64,000 nt of DNA from Bacteroidaceae bacterium (GTDB lineage Bacteria; Bacteroidota; Bacteroidia; Bacteroidales; Bacteroidaceae): positions 1 to 64,000 of the forward strand of contig JAFUVM010000036.1 in NCBI GenBank assembly GCA_017483665.1, written 5' to 3'. Both the position numbers and the translations under genes were made by a program. The notes below the pieces were generated by a model, which was not told the DNA's origin, did no database searches, and worked only from the letters and a program-made list of their open reading frames with translations. Position 1 is the first letter of the stretch. Every line of letters begins with the position of its first letter. Below, in pieces: positions 7,127 to 16,037 of this stretch.

Positions 7127-8551
7127 ATGAAGCAGATACTATTCACCCTATTACTGATGCTGCCGTGCCGGGCGATGCCGATGCCGACGGACACGCTCAG
7201 GCTGACGCTGGCCGATGCCGTGACGATGGCACAGCGGCAGTCGGCCGACGCACAGGCGGCACGCCATTCGCTGGAGTCGGCGGAGTGGAGCTTCCGCTAC
7301 CACAAGGCCAACTACCTGCCGTCGGTGTCGCTCAGCAGCTCGCCTACGCTGAACCGACAGGTGAGCAAGATAACGCAGCCCGACGGTACCAATGTTTTTG
7401 TGCGGCAGAACCAGTTGAGCACCGACCTTGCGATAGACATCAGTCAGAACGTGTGGCTCACGGGCGGAACGCTCTTTGTGCGCAGCAACCTCTACCGCCA
7501 AGACGAGTTCGAAAGGGCGACGCACAGCTTCAGCAGCGTGCCCTTCTCCGTCGGCTACAGGCAGAGTCTGCTGGGGCACAACGCGTTGCGATGGGCACGA
7601 CGCACCGAGCCGATGCGCCACAGCGTGGCCCGCAAGCAGTATGCCGAGACGATGGAGCTGGTGGCCTCGCGCGCGAGTACCTATTTCTTTATGCTCGCCG
7701 TGGCGCAGACGAACCTGGACATTGCACTGCAGAACTACGCCGTCAGCGACACGCTCCACCGCTATGCCCTCCGTCGCTACGAGCGCGGCAGCATCACAGA
7801 GAACGAGATGCTGCAGCTGGAGGTGAGCAAGCTGAGCGAGGAGACGAACCGCCTGAACGCGGAGGCCGAAGTGGAGGATGCCATGCTGACGCTGCGCACC
7901 TACCTCGGCATCCACGAGGAGGTGATGCTGTCGGTTGTGCCGGACACGTTGATCGAGGCCGAGACGATGGATGCCGACGAGGTGCTGGAGCTGGCCCTCA
8001 GGAACAATCCGGACCCCGAACGTCTGCGGCTGAACATCGAAGAGAGCCGCAGCGCACTGGCCGCAGCAAAGGCCAGTCGCGGACTGAAGGCCGACCTCTA
8101 CCTGCAGTTCGGCCTCTCGCAGACGGGTGCGACGGTGGCGGAGGCCTATCACAGGCCGCTCAACCAGCAGTACGTCAGCCTGTCGCTCTCGCTGCCTCTG
8201 CTCGACTGGGGCAGGGGCAAGGGGCAGGTGCGGGTGGCGAAGTCGCGGCTGGAGCTGACGCAGACGCAGAGCGAGCAGGCGATGCAGGAGTTCCGGCTGA
8301 ACGTCTTGAAAATGGTGCGGCAGTACAACCTGCAGGCCTATCGCGTAAAGATAGCCTACCGCACACGCCAGACGGCCCTGCGGCGCTACGACGTGGCGCG
8401 ATGGCTCTACCTGCAGGGGCGCACGAGTCTGCTGGAGCTCAACTCAAGCATCAACGAGAAGGACAACGCCCAGCGTGCCTTCGTCGGCGCCCTGCAGACG
8501 TACTGGAGCCTGTACTATGGGTTGAGAAGTATGATGTTGGACAATAAATAA
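7127..8551 (+). CDS. TolC-family outer membrane efflux protein
   Basis: 474 aa from the ATG at 7127, which gives an N-terminal signal peptide (MKQILFTLLLMLPCRAMPM). Two internally similar helical halves contain the OEP (PF02321) signatures: LTLADAVTMAQRQSADAQAA near the mature N-terminus and ADEVLELALRNNPDPERLRL in the second half. Long amphipathic helices suit the trans-periplasmic barrel. It would form the outer membrane channel of a tripartite exporter with the HlyD-family protein that starts 16 bp downstream. The start was chosen because upstream codons overlap the sigma-54 promoter and encode no signal sequence. Confidence 0.92.
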   Translation: MKQILFTLLLMLPCRAMPMPTDTLRLTLADAVTMAQRQSADAQAARHSLESAEWSFRYHKANYLPSVSLSSSPTLNRQVSKITQPDGTNVFVRQNQLSTDLAIDISQNVWLTGGTLFVRSNLYRQDEFERATHSFSSVPFSVGYRQSLLGHNALRWARRTEPMRHSVARKQYAETMELVASRASTYFFMLAVAQTNLDIALQNYAVSDTLHRYALRRYERGSITENEMLQLEVSKLSEETNRLNAEAEVEDAMLTLRTYLGIHEEVMLSVVPDTLIEAETMDADEVLELALRNNPDPERLRLNIEESRSALAAAKASRGLKADLYLQFGLSQTGATVAEAYHRPLNQQYVSLSLSLPLLDWGRGKGQVRVAKSRLELTQTQSEQAMQEFRLNVLKMVRQYNLQAYRVKIAYRTRQTALRRYDVARWLYLQGRTSLLELNSSINEKDNAQRAFVGALQTYWSLYYGLRSMMLDNK

Positions 8552-8567
8552 CATATAACAAAAGGAT

Positions 8568-9821
8568 ATGGATATAAAGCTACCGAAGAAACCTTGGTAC
8601 GTCAGGTACCGCATATACTTGTTGGGAGGCACTGTGCTTGCCGCTCTGATAGCCTACGCCATTGCTCTGCAACTGCAACCGAAGACGTTGCGGGTCAGCA
8701 TCGATGCCGACCAGATGGCAACGGTCTGCGACAGCGACTTCCTGGAGTACGTCGACGTGAACGGCCTGGTGTGCCCCGTCACGTCGATGCGTGTGAGCGC
8801 CAGCGAGGGTGGCGTCGTGGAACGCATCTGCTGTCAGAACGGCGACCTGCTGCGCCGCGGCGACACCATCCTGGTGCTCTCCAACCCGAAGGTGCTGGAA
8901 GAGATTGCCTCCGAAAGGCGCAACTATGAACACAATCAGATGCAGCACCGCAAGCAGCTCATCGAGATGCAGCAGAAGAGCATCACCTTGCGGCAGCAGG
9001 CCCTCGCCGCAGACTTCGAGCTGCGGAAGATGGCGAAGAACTTCGAGCTGGAGCAGGAGGAGACGCGCATGGGCGTGAAGAGTCAGGCACAGCTCGAGGT
9101 GGCACGCGAGGAATACGACTACAACCGCCAGCGCACACTGCTGACCATCGAGAGCTTGCGCCACGACTCGGTGCTCAACATCGTGGGGCGGCAGCTCATC
9201 GAGCAGGAGATGTCGATGGAGGCACAGAAGCTTGAGAGCAGCCTCGGCCGCCGCGCCGCCCTCGTCGTCCTCGCACCCGTCGAGGGACAGATATCCGGCC
9301 TTGGCGCCGTCGTGGGCGGTCAGGTGTCGACGGGCGAACTGGTGGGCGAGATCGGGGTGCTGACCGACTACAAGGTGACGGCACGGCTGAACGAATACTA
9401 CATCGACCGCATCCAGAGCGGACAGTCTGCCACGGCCTACTACAAGGGGCAGCGCTTGGCTCTGCAGGTCAGCCGCATCACCCCGCAGGTGCAGGACCAT
9501 GCGTTTGCCGTCGAGCTGACCGGGAACCTTCGCCCATCTGCGGGATCCTTACTGCGTCCGGGCCTCACTCTCCGTCTGAAGATAGAGCTCGGGCAGAGCG
9601 AGCGCCGTCTCATCGTGCCGCGCGGCAACTTCTACGCCGAGACGGGCGGACAGTGGGTGATGCTGGTCGACAAGTCGGGGCATCGGGCCCGTCGCGTCCC
9701 CATCCGTCTGGGGCGGCAGAACGCAGAGCACTACGAGGTGCTCGACGGTCTTCGCGCCGGCGACCGCGTCATCGTCAGCGGCTACGACCGCTTCGGCGAC
9801 GCCCAGATCGTGGAGTGGTAG
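8568..9821 (+). CDS. HlyD/RND-type periplasmic adaptor (membrane fusion protein)
   Basis: 417 aa. A membrane anchor at about residues 17-36 is followed by a lipoyl-like half (SEGGVVERICCQNGDLLRRGDTILVL), a long coiled-coil hairpin (about 105-230), the second lipoyl half (APVEGQISGLGAVVGGQV) and beta-barrel/membrane-proximal domains ending GLRAGDRVIVSGYDRFGDA. It links an inner membrane pump to TolC. An AAAGGAT sequence lies just before the ATG. The matching pump is probably an FtsX/MacB permease such as the gene at 1-2199, though that gene is on the other strand and separated by the AbiE pair. It shares the sigma-54 control of tolC. Confidence 0.9.
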   Translation: MDIKLPKKPWYVRYRIYLLGGTVLAALIAYAIALQLQPKTLRVSIDADQMATVCDSDFLEYVDVNGLVCPVTSMRVSASEGGVVERICCQNGDLLRRGDTILVLSNPKVLEEIASERRNYEHNQMQHRKQLIEMQQKSITLRQQALAADFELRKMAKNFELEQEETRMGVKSQAQLEVAREEYDYNRQRTLLTIESLRHDSVLNIVGRQLIEQEMSMEAQKLESSLGRRAALVVLAPVEGQISGLGAVVGGQVSTGELVGEIGVLTDYKVTARLNEYYIDRIQSGQSATAYYKGQRLALQVSRITPQVQDHAFAVELTGNLRPSAGSLLRPGLTLRLKIELGQSERRLIVPRGNFYAETGGQWVMLVDKSGHRARRVPIRLGRQNAEHYEVLDGLRAGDRVIVSGYDRFGDAQIVEW

Positions 9822-9864
9822 AAATAAGAGCAAGGCTCTTCCGAAATAAGCGCAAGGCTCTTCT
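9821..9864. repeat. 22-bp tandem repeat, family B, two units
   Basis: Units at 9821-9842 and 9843-9864 share GAAATAAGNGCAAGGCTCTT. The first unit begins within the hlyD stop codon. The array fills the gap between the convergent hlyD and SpmAB genes and could serve as a bidirectional terminator. Confidence 0.85.
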
Positions 9865-9876
9865 TTTCCCGCGGCA

Positions 9877-11106
9877 TTATCCGAAGAAGAGAGCGGCGAC
9901 GGCTATGGCTGCGATGACACCGCAGATGTCGGTCAGCAGGCCTGCCATGACGGCATGACGCGTCTTGCGTACACCGACCGAGCCAAAGTAGACGGCCAGG
10001 ATGTAGAACGTCGTGTCGGTGGCTCCCTGGAAGATGCACGAGAGGCGCCCCACGAACGAGTCTGCGCCGTACTGCTGCATGGCGTCGACCATCATGCCGC
10101 GGGCTCCACTGCCCGACAGGGGCTTCATGATGGCCGTCGGCAGGGCTGCCACATAGTCGGCATTGCCGCCCATCGTCTCCACGAGCTTGCCTAAGCCGCC
10201 CACGATGAAGTCCATCGCCCCGGACGCGCGGAACACTCCGATGGCAACGAGGATGGCAACGAGGTAGGGAATGATGCGAATGGCCGTATCGAAACCGCCT
10301 TTCGCCCCTTCCACGAAGGCTTCGTAGACGCTGATCTTCTTCCGTACGCCTGCCGTAATGAAGGCGATGATGATGCTGAAGAGTATGATGTTCGCTATCA
10401 CGGTGCTCCATTTGTTCATCGTCTCCTGGTCCACCTGTGTGCCAATCCATATCACGCCGCTCACGATGGCGCAGATGCAGAGCACGAACGACATGATGGC
10501 GCGGTTGAAGAGGTTGATGTGCTGGTACAGACTGGTGATGACCATGCCTGCCAGCGTAGCGATGGCCGTGGCGATGAGGATGGGGATGAAGACATCCGTG
10601 GGCTGCGCCGCCCCCATCTGTGCTCTGTAGACCATCACGCCGACGGGTATCAGGGTCAGGCCGCTGGTGTTGAGCACCAGGAACATGATCATGGCGTTCG
10701 TGGCCGTGTCCTTCTGCTTGTTGAGTTCCTGCATGCCCTCCATCGCCTTGAGTCCCAAGGGCGTGGCGGCGTTGTCAAGGCCCAGCATGTTCGCACTGAA
10801 GTTCATGAAGATGTGTCCGAACACGGGGTGTCCGGCAGGAATCTCGGGGAAGAGTCGCACCATGAGAGGCGACAGCCAGCGGGCTATCACGTTGACCAGT
10901 CCGCTCCGCTCGCCTATTTTCATGATACCCATCCAGAGCGAGAGCACGCCCGTCAGTCCGAGCGAGATCTCGAAGGCCGTCTTGGCGTTGTCGAACGTAC
11001 TGTTCATGATGGCCGGGAAGACGTCCGTGTTGCCCAGCATAAGCTGCACCGTGGCAATCAGGAAAGCGATGGCAAAGAAGCCAACCCAAATGTAATTCAG
11101 AACCAT
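9877..11106 (-). CDS. Fused SpmA/SpmB nucleoside-recognition-domain membrane protein
   Basis: 409 aa, about ten hydrophobic segments. The N-terminal half holds the SpmA-like gate motif (FMNFSANMLGLDNAATPLGL) and the C-terminal half the SpmB-like one (ALPTAIMKPLSGSGARGMM, then FQGATDTTFYILAVYFGSVG). In spore formers SpmA and SpmB are separate spore maturation proteins; the fused form is widespread in Bacteroidetes, which do not sporulate, and its substrate is unknown. Some relatives transport nucleosides or ions, so a transport role is an inference. It stands alone, convergent with hlyD. Confidence 0.88.
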   Translation of the reverse strand: MVLNYIWVGFFAIAFLIATVQLMLGNTDVFPAIMNSTFDNAKTAFEISLGLTGVLSLWMGIMKIGERSGLVNVIARWLSPLMVRLFPEIPAGHPVFGHIFMNFSANMLGLDNAATPLGLKAMEGMQELNKQKDTATNAMIMFLVLNTSGLTLIPVGVMVYRAQMGAAQPTDVFIPILIATAIATLAGMVITSLYQHINLFNRAIMSFVLCICAIVSGVIWIGTQVDQETMNKWSTVIANIILFSIIIAFITAGVRKKISVYEAFVEGAKGGFDTAIRIIPYLVAILVAIGVFRASGAMDFIVGGLGKLVETMGGNADYVAALPTAIMKPLSGSGARGMMVDAMQQYGADSFVGRLSCIFQGATDTTFYILAVYFGSVGVRKTRHAVMAGLLTDICGVIAAIAVAALFFG

Positions 11107-11119
11107 AGAAGCTAAATTT

Positions 11120-11178
11120 TTTACCAGATAGACTAGAGAGTCTAGATTGTCTAGATAAACTAGAGAGACTAGATAATA
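11120..11178. repeat. 9-bp period TCTAGA-rich repeat
   Basis: The gap between ruvB and the SpmAB gene is mostly a degenerate 9-bp repeat alternating ACTAGAGAG and TCTAGATNG forms, giving several overlapping TCTAGA palindromes. It lies upstream of the SpmAB start and downstream of ruvB. Confidence 0.7.
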
Positions 11179-11184
11179 CCCGCC

Positions 11185-12219
11185 TTAGTCGAAGAGGTCG
11201 CCCTGCAGGGGATTGCCGTAGCGCGTCCTCATGGTCCGCCCCAGGTGGCTGTAGGCCAGTTCCGTCACCTCGCGGCCTCGGGGAGTGCGCTTGATGAATC
11301 CCTCCTTGATGAGGAAGGGTTCGTACACCTCCTCGACCGTTCCGGCGTCCTCGCCCACGGCGGTGGCGATGGTGCCGATGCCTACGGGACCGCCCTTGAA
11401 CTTGTCGATGATGGTGGTTAGAATCTTGTTGTCTATCTCGTCGAGTCCGTAGCGGTCGATGTTGAGCGCCTCCAGGGCGATGCGGGCAATGCTGAGGTCG
11501 ATGCGGCCGTTGCCCTTGACCTGTGCAAAGTCGCGCACGCGGCGCAGCAGGGCATTGGCGATACGTGGCGTGCCGCGGCTACGGCTGGCTATCTCGCCGG
11601 CGGCTTCCGTGTCGATGGGCACGCCCAGGATAGAGCTGGAGCGCATCACGATCTTCTGCAACGTCTTGGCGTCGTAGTACTCCAGGTGCATGTTGATGCC
11701 GAAACGGGCACGCAGGGGAGCCGTGAGCAGGCCGCTGCGGGTCGTCGCGCCCACCAGCGTGAAGGGCGCAAGGTCAATCTGTATGCTGCGGGCCGATGGG
11801 CCTTTGTCTATCATGATGTCGATGCGGTAGTCCTCCATCGCCGAGTAGAGGTATTCCTCCACGACGGGCGAGAGACGGTGAATCTCGTCGATGAAGAGCA
11901 CGTCGTTCGGTTCGAGCGAGGTGAGGATGCCTGCCAGGTCGCCTGGTTTGTCGAGCACCGGGCCGCTGGTCAGCTTGAAGCCCACGCCCAGCTCGTTGGC
12001 GATGATGTTGGAGAGCGTCGTCTTTCCCAGTCCGGGAGGGCCGTGCAGGAGGGTGTGGTCGAGCGGTTCGCCGCGGTACTTCGCAGCCTCGACGAAGATG
12101 CGCAGGTTGTCCACGACCTTCTGCTGCCCGCTGAAGTCGTCGAACTGCAGCGGCCGGAGGGCGTTCTCGAAGTCCTTCTCCTTCTGTCGGCCTTCTTGTC
12201 TTATGTCGAAATCTTCCAC
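11185..12219 (-). CDS. ruvB: Holliday junction branch migration ATPase RuvB
   Basis: 344 aa, the normal family length. Walker [21 protein letters not shown], Walker [10 protein letters not shown], sensor 1 [10 protein letters not shown], arginine-finger region APLRARFG, then the winged-helix domain ([20 protein letters not shown]). RuvB forms a hexameric ring that drives DNA through RuvA-bound junctions during recombination repair. Its start is 32 bp downstream of ybeY, in the same direction, so ctpA-ybeY-ruvB may be cotranscribed. Confidence 0.98.
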   Translation of the reverse strand: MEDFDIRQEGRQKEKDFENALRPLQFDDFSGQQKVVDNLRIFVEAAKYRGEPLDHTLLHGPPGLGKTTLSNIIANELGVGFKLTSGPVLDKPGDLAGILTSLEPNDVLFIDEIHRLSPVVEEYLYSAMEDYRIDIMIDKGPSARSIQIDLAPFTLVGATTRSGLLTAPLRARFGINMHLEYYDAKTLQKIVMRSSSILGVPIDTEAAGEIASRSRGTPRIANALLRRVRDFAQVKGNGRIDLSIARIALEALNIDRYGLDEIDNKILTTIIDKFKGGPVGIGTIATAVGEDAGTVEEVYEPFLIKEGFIKRTPRGREVTELAYSHLGRTMRTRYGNPLQGDLFD

Positions 12220-12251
12220 CTTTATTTAATTCATAATTATTAATTCATAAT

Positions 12252-12698
12252 TCATAATTGTTTTCTCCCCTCTCCTCGGAGAGGGGTTAGGGGTGAGGCT
12301 AAGGCACGGTCTTCGGCTTCCCGCATGCGGGTCTGCTCCTCGGGGCTCTTGTCGCGGAGTCCGCAGAGGTGGAGCAGGCCGTGGATGATGATGCGGCGGA
12401 GCTCCTCAGGGAACGTGGTGCCGAACAGACTGGCGTTGGAAGCGACGGTGTCGAGGCTGATGTAGATGTCGCCGCTCAGTGCGTTGCCCTCCGAATAGTC
12501 GAAGCCGATGTGGTCGGTGTAGTAGTCGTGACCGAGGAAGCGGCGGTTGACGTCGAGTATCGTCGCGTCGTCCACGAAGATGTAGTTCACGTCGCCCACC
12601 ACCTTGCCGTAGTCCTTTGCCACCCGTCTGACCCACGCCGAGGTGTCGGCCTCCACGATGTCGGGCATCGCCGCGTTTATGGTGTTGTAGGTTATCAT
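12252..12698 (-). CDS. ybeY: Endoribonuclease YbeY (rRNA maturation factor)
   Basis: 148 aa. The metal site HGLLHLCGLRDKS has two of the three classic His ligands; the third is Asp, as in many Bacteroidetes members. YbeY processes 16S rRNA 3' ends and takes part in ribosome quality control. The last 14 codons (SPLTPLRGEGRKQL) are read from a GC-rich hairpin (CCCCTCTCC / GGAGAGGGG at 12267-12286), so the natural C-terminus has been replaced or extended by repeat sequence. The start overlaps the end of the protease gene by 4 bp. Confidence 0.93.
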   Translation of the reverse strand: MITYNTINAAMPDIVEADTSAWVRRVAKDYGKVVGDVNYIFVDDATILDVNRRFLGHDYYTDHIGFDYSEGNALSGDIYISLDTVASNASLFGTTFPEELRRIIIHGLLHLCGLRDKSPEEQTRMREAEDRALASPLTPLRGEGRKQL

Positions 12699-14299
12699 TC
12701 AGCCTGCAGCAGCTCTACCGCCTTGCGGACCACGTCGTCGTTCTCGTAGATGATGGCGAAGTACTCGCTCATGTCCCAGAGGTCGCGTGCTACGAGTCCC
12801 TTGATGATGAGCTGGATGTTCTGGATGGTCTTCTGCCGTTCCTCGTCGTCCTTTGGGCGGATGTCCTGCTTCTCGCCTTCGGCAAAGATGTCGTCGATGA
12901 GCTCTTGCGGCACTTGGTATTCGGCCTTGAACTTCTCGAAGCTCGGGTAGGTCTTGGCGAGCTTCTTGCGGTTCTTGTCCATGTAGCGGAGGTTGGCGTT
13001 GATGATGATGCTCTTGGCCGAGAGTTCGCGGTAGCACTTGGCATAGCGCGTCGTGTCGAGGGGTACGAAGCAGTCGGGCATGATGCCGCCGCCGCCGTAG
13101 ACGGTGCGCCCCTTGCGCAGGGTCTGGTAGCGCAGCGAGTCGGGGAAGTGGATGCTGTCGGCGTTCGTCAGTTCGCCATTGTTGTAGCGGTTGATGACGT
13201 CGCGGGCGTAGTCGAGCATCTTGCCCTTCTCGTAGGGTTTCTGTATGGAACGTCCGCTGGGGGTGTAGTAGCGGGCGGTGGTGAGGCGTATCATGCTGCC
13301 GTCGGGCATGTCGAACGGGCGCTGTACGAGGCCTTTGCCGAAGGAACGGCGACCCACGACGATGCCGCGGTCCTGGTCCTGGATGGCGCCGGAGAGGATT
13401 TCGGCAGCCGAGGCGCTGTACTCGTCGATGAGTACCGCTACCCTACCCTCCTGGAAGGCGCTGCCGCCTGTGCTGCGGAACTCCTGGCTGGGCACGGAGC
13501 GGCCCTTCGTGTAGACGATCATGTCGCCCTTAGGCAGGAACTCCGAGGCGATGTCGGCAGCGGCCTGCAGGAAGCCGCCGCTGTTCTGCTGCAGGTCTAC
13601 GATGAGGTCTTTCATGCCTTCCTTCTTGAGCTTCCTGATGGCTTCCACCACCTCGCCGTGCGTCGTCTGCGCGAAGTTGTTGAAGCGGACAAGGCCGATG
13701 GTGGGCGTCACCATGTAGGCGGCGTCGACCGAGTTGACGGGGATGCGGTCGCGCTTCACGTCGAAGTAGAGCGTGTCGCGGATGCCGCGACGGACCACGC
13801 CGAGGTGAGCGATGGTGCCCTTCTTGCCGCGCAGACGGTGCATAATCTCTTCGCGGCTCATCTTCACGCCCGCAATAGCTGTGTCGGCCACGCTGACGAT
13901 GCGGTCGCCCGCCAGGATGCCCACGCGTTCGCTGGGGCCTTTCGGCACGGGCTGAATGACGAGCAGCGTGTCTTCCAACATGTTGAACTGTACGCCGATG
14001 CCCTCGAACGAGCCTTCCAGCGGTTCGGTGAACTTCTTCGTATCCTTGGCGTTGGTGTAGGCCGAATGCGGGTCGAGCTTCATGAGAATGCCGTTGATGG
14101 CGTCCTCCGTAAGTTTCTTGCTGTCAACGCTGTCCACGTAGAAGTTGTTTATCAGCACCGAAGCCATGACGAGCTTCTGGACGTTCTTCTCCAGGTCGCT
14201 GACCGGCGCGTTGTTTGCCGGCGTGTTGCCGAAGCGCAGCTGTGCCGAAAGGCTCATGCCCGCAAGCAGCAGGCTGGCAGCCAAAGTGAGTCTCTTCAT
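12695..14299 (-). CDS. S41-family C-terminal processing peptidase (CtpA/Prc-like)
   Basis: 534 aa with an N-terminal signal peptide (MKRLTLAASLLLAGMSLSAQ). A PDZ domain follows (VQPVPKGPSERVGILAGDRI) and then the tail-specific protease domain with the Ser in DEYSASAAEIL and the catalytic Lys in RRSFGKGLVQ, the Ser-Lys dyad of the family. It acts in the periplasm on C-terminal tails of exported proteins. The C-terminal 120 residues are an alpha-helical extension common in Bacteroidetes members. First gene of a probable operon with ybeY and ruvB. Confidence 0.95.
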   Translation of the reverse strand: MKRLTLAASLLLAGMSLSAQLRFGNTPANNAPVSDLEKNVQKLVMASVLINNFYVDSVDSKKLTEDAINGILMKLDPHSAYTNAKDTKKFTEPLEGSFEGIGVQFNMLEDTLLVIQPVPKGPSERVGILAGDRIVSVADTAIAGVKMSREEIMHRLRGKKGTIAHLGVVRRGIRDTLYFDVKRDRIPVNSVDAAYMVTPTIGLVRFNNFAQTTHGEVVEAIRKLKKEGMKDLIVDLQQNSGGFLQAAADIASEFLPKGDMIVYTKGRSVPSQEFRSTGGSAFQEGRVAVLIDEYSASAAEILSGAIQDQDRGIVVGRRSFGKGLVQRPFDMPDGSMIRLTTARYYTPSGRSIQKPYEKGKMLDYARDVINRYNNGELTNADSIHFPDSLRYQTLRKGRTVYGGGGIMPDCFVPLDTTRYAKCYRELSAKSIIINANLRYMDKNRKKLAKTYPSFEKFKAEYQVPQELIDDIFAEGEKQDIRPKDDEERQKTIQNIQLIIKGLVARDLWDMSEYFAIIYENDDVVRKAVELLQAE

Positions 14300-14333
14300 A
14301 ATAATATATAATGTGTAATTGCTTTTGCGCCGA

Positions 14334-14341
14334 CAAAGTTA
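14334..14341 (-). promoter_or_regulatory. Probable -7 box of the S41 protease gene
   Basis: TAACTTTG on the minus strand, 35 bp before the start codon. It matches TAnnTTTG; no clear -33 element. Confidence 0.5.
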
Positions 14342-14510
14342 CGCATTTTTTTCGACATACCGATGCATGCAGCGAAAAAGAACGTAAAAAGCTGAGCACG
14401 GAAGGGAAATGTTTTCCGTCAGGCGTTTGGAAAAGTGCCGTTTATTTCATAATTTTGCACCCGCGGACGAAAATCAAAACCCAACGGCGTGGCTGCAACA
14501 ACCGCACGCG

Positions 14511-14642
14511 CTTCCGGAATAAGCGCGAGGCGCTTCCGAAATAAGCACGAGGCGCTTCCGAAATAAGCACGAGGCGCTTCCGGAATAAGCACGTGTCGTC
14601 ACCGAGTCAGCCACGCGTCGCCATCGAGATAAGCACGTGTCG
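14511..14642. repeat. 22-bp tandem repeat, family B, six units
   Basis: Units start every 22 bp from 14511. Units 1-4 share CTTCCGNAATAAGC and units 5-6 are degenerate. The array lies between the divergent protease and PAP2 genes. Apart from this and the -7 box nothing else is seen in 14300-14682. Confidence 0.85.
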
Positions 14643-14682
14643 TTACGCCATACCTTCAAGACAGAATAAGATAACCGGACAG

Positions 14683-15501
14683 ATGATGCTTTACGATTCA
14701 CCCCCTCCCACCCTACTCGCGGTGCACGGACGCGGCACCTCCTGCCCGTTCCGTAACGCGTTGAACCGCATCGTCCTCCTGCTCCTGGCGCTTTCCCTCA
14801 GCCTCGGCACCTCGGCCAAAGTGACCGTCCCCGACAGCCTCCGCGCTGAGAAGTTCCGGCCCGTGCAGCTCATAGCGCCCGCCGCGCTCATCACCATCGG
14901 CTCGGTCGGCGTCGCAAACGGCTGGTTCTGTTCTGTGAAGGAGGACGTCCGGACAGGCTTCAACGACTTCCGGGGCGACAAACGCTTCCGCGCCGACGAC
15001 TACTTGCAGTACGTTCCTGTAGCCGCTCACCTCGGGCTCGGCTTCATCGGTGCCAAGGCCCGCCACCCCTTCCGCGAGCGTTTGGCAGCCGCCGCCACAG
15101 CAGGCATGGTATTGGCTGCCACGGTCAACATCGTGAAGTACACCGTCCGCGAACCACGCCCCGACAACGGCAAGCTCAACTCCTTCCCGTCTGGCCATAC
15201 CGCCACAGCCTTCATGGGTGCCGAACTCGTCCGCTGCGAGTACGGCAACGCCTATGGCGCAGGCGCTTACGTCTTTGCCTCGTGCATCGCCTTCCTGCGT
15301 GTCTACAACGACCGCCATTGGCTGAACGACGTCATCGGCGGCGCCGGATTCGGCATCCTCTCAGCCCGCGTCGGCTACTGGCTCCTTCCCTACGAACGCA
15401 AACTCTTCCGCTGGGACTCCCGCGGCCCCGCCGTCGCCGTCCTCCCCGCCTACTCCCCCGCCGGACATACCTTCAGCCTCTCCCTTGCCGCCACCTTCTA
15501 A
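14683..15501 (+). CDS. PAP2-family membrane-associated phosphatase
   Basis: 272 aa from the ATG at 14683; other starts are possible because the signal-like hydrophobic stretch (RIVLLLLALSLSLGTSA) begins only about 27 residues in. The three PAP2 signature blocks are present: KYTVREPRP, FPSGHTATAF and RVYNDRHWLNDVIGG, giving the Lys/Arg, His and Arg/His/Asp of the vanadium-peroxidase-like active site. Such proteins dephosphorylate undecaprenyl pyrophosphate, lipid A or phosphatidyl substrates at the periplasmic face. The substrate cannot be assigned. Upstream lies the family B repeat array, whose last unit ends 40 bp before the start. Confidence 0.88.
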   Translation: MMLYDSPPPTLLAVHGRGTSCPFRNALNRIVLLLLALSLSLGTSAKVTVPDSLRAEKFRPVQLIAPAALITIGSVGVANGWFCSVKEDVRTGFNDFRGDKRFRADDYLQYVPVAAHLGLGFIGAKARHPFRERLAAAATAGMVLAATVNIVKYTVREPRPDNGKLNSFPSGHTATAFMGAELVRCEYGNAYGAGAYVFASCIAFLRVYNDRHWLNDVIGGAGFGILSARVGYWLLPYERKLFRWDSRGPAVAVLPAYSPAGHTFSLSLAATF

Positions 15502-15638
15502 ACCGCGATTCCCCCACTGCAAACAGAACATATTATTACTGCAAAGGATTTTAATTCTAACCACGAATTACACGAATAATGCCCTGCATAAGTTGTCCCG
15601 AATCAATGGGACCGCGAGGGCTGGCGGGTGCTTGTTTA

Positions 15639-15731
15639 CTATGGGCCGAGTTGCGGCAGAGACTGGGCGGCAGTCAAGGTGATATCGTAAGGCGAGTTTT
15701 GCAGTATGTGCTGAAGCGACAAGTCAATCAT
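15639..15731 (-). CDS. Very small ORF, 30 codons, translationally coupled to the ORF upstream
   Basis: Starts MIDLSLQHILQNSPYDITLT and ends QSLPQLGP. Its ATG overlaps the TGA of the preceding 43-codon ORF in an ATGA, as in coupled gene pairs. Not recognised. It may be the shortened remnant of a longer partner protein, since the sequence beyond its stop has no obvious continuation. Confidence 0.35.
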   Translation of the reverse strand: MIDLSLQHILQNSPYDITLTAAQSLPQLGP

Positions 15732-15859
15732 ATAGCCACCACCTTGCCTTCAATGCCTTTTTCTCGCAGCCACTGCTCAAATTTCAGCTTGGCTTCCTTC
15801 TTGTGTTCCAAAGCCTTCCTGAAAGCATTTATTGCATTGTCTTTTGTCGTTGTTCCCAT
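15728..15859 (-). CDS. Small basic protein, 43 codons, unknown function
   Basis: Begins MGTTTKDNAINAFRKALEHK, highly charged and helical, ending GIEGKVVAI. Support for a real gene is the complete Bacteroidetes promoter 26 bp upstream, embedded in a 19-bp inverted repeat, and the ATGA overlap with a second small ORF. The layout (operator-promoter, small charged protein, coupled short partner) resembles an autoregulated toxin-antitoxin or regulator gene, but no family is recognised. Confidence 0.5.
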   Translation of the reverse strand: MGTTTKDNAINAFRKALEHKKEAKLKFEQWLREKGIEGKVVAI

Positions 15860-15884
15860 AGTGTAATCTCGCTTTTTACAGCAG

Positions 15885-15932
15885 CAAAATTACGAAAAAC
15901 ACTTATATTAGCCAAGTGTTTTTCGTAATTTT
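15885..15932 (-). promoter_or_regulatory. Promoter inside a perfect 19-bp inverted repeat
   Basis: The arms AAAATTACGAAAAACACTT (15886-15904) and its exact reverse complement (15914-15932) are separated by 9 bp. On the minus strand TTG (15915-15913), 20 bp and TAATTTTG (15892-15885) form a full Bacteroidetes promoter running from one arm into the other. A dimeric repressor bound to the palindrome would block it. A hairpin at the RNA level (terminator) is the alternative. The rest of 15502-16037 holds copies of the CACGAATT/CGGATT 9-bp repeats at about 15559 and 15978. Confidence 0.75.
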
Positions 15933-16037
15933 TCGTCTAATCCGCAGAATCTGATGTTGGAGAATAACCCTTCAATCCCTTCAATCCGTTCAATCCGTGG
16001 TTATAATATAATTCCTCTGCGGTTGAAATCCGTTGTA

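Noticed and set aside
15579..15866. 95-codon plus-strand ORF
   Set aside because: It is the antisense of the two small coupled ORFs, which have promoter and start-stop overlap; the plus-strand frame has no such support.
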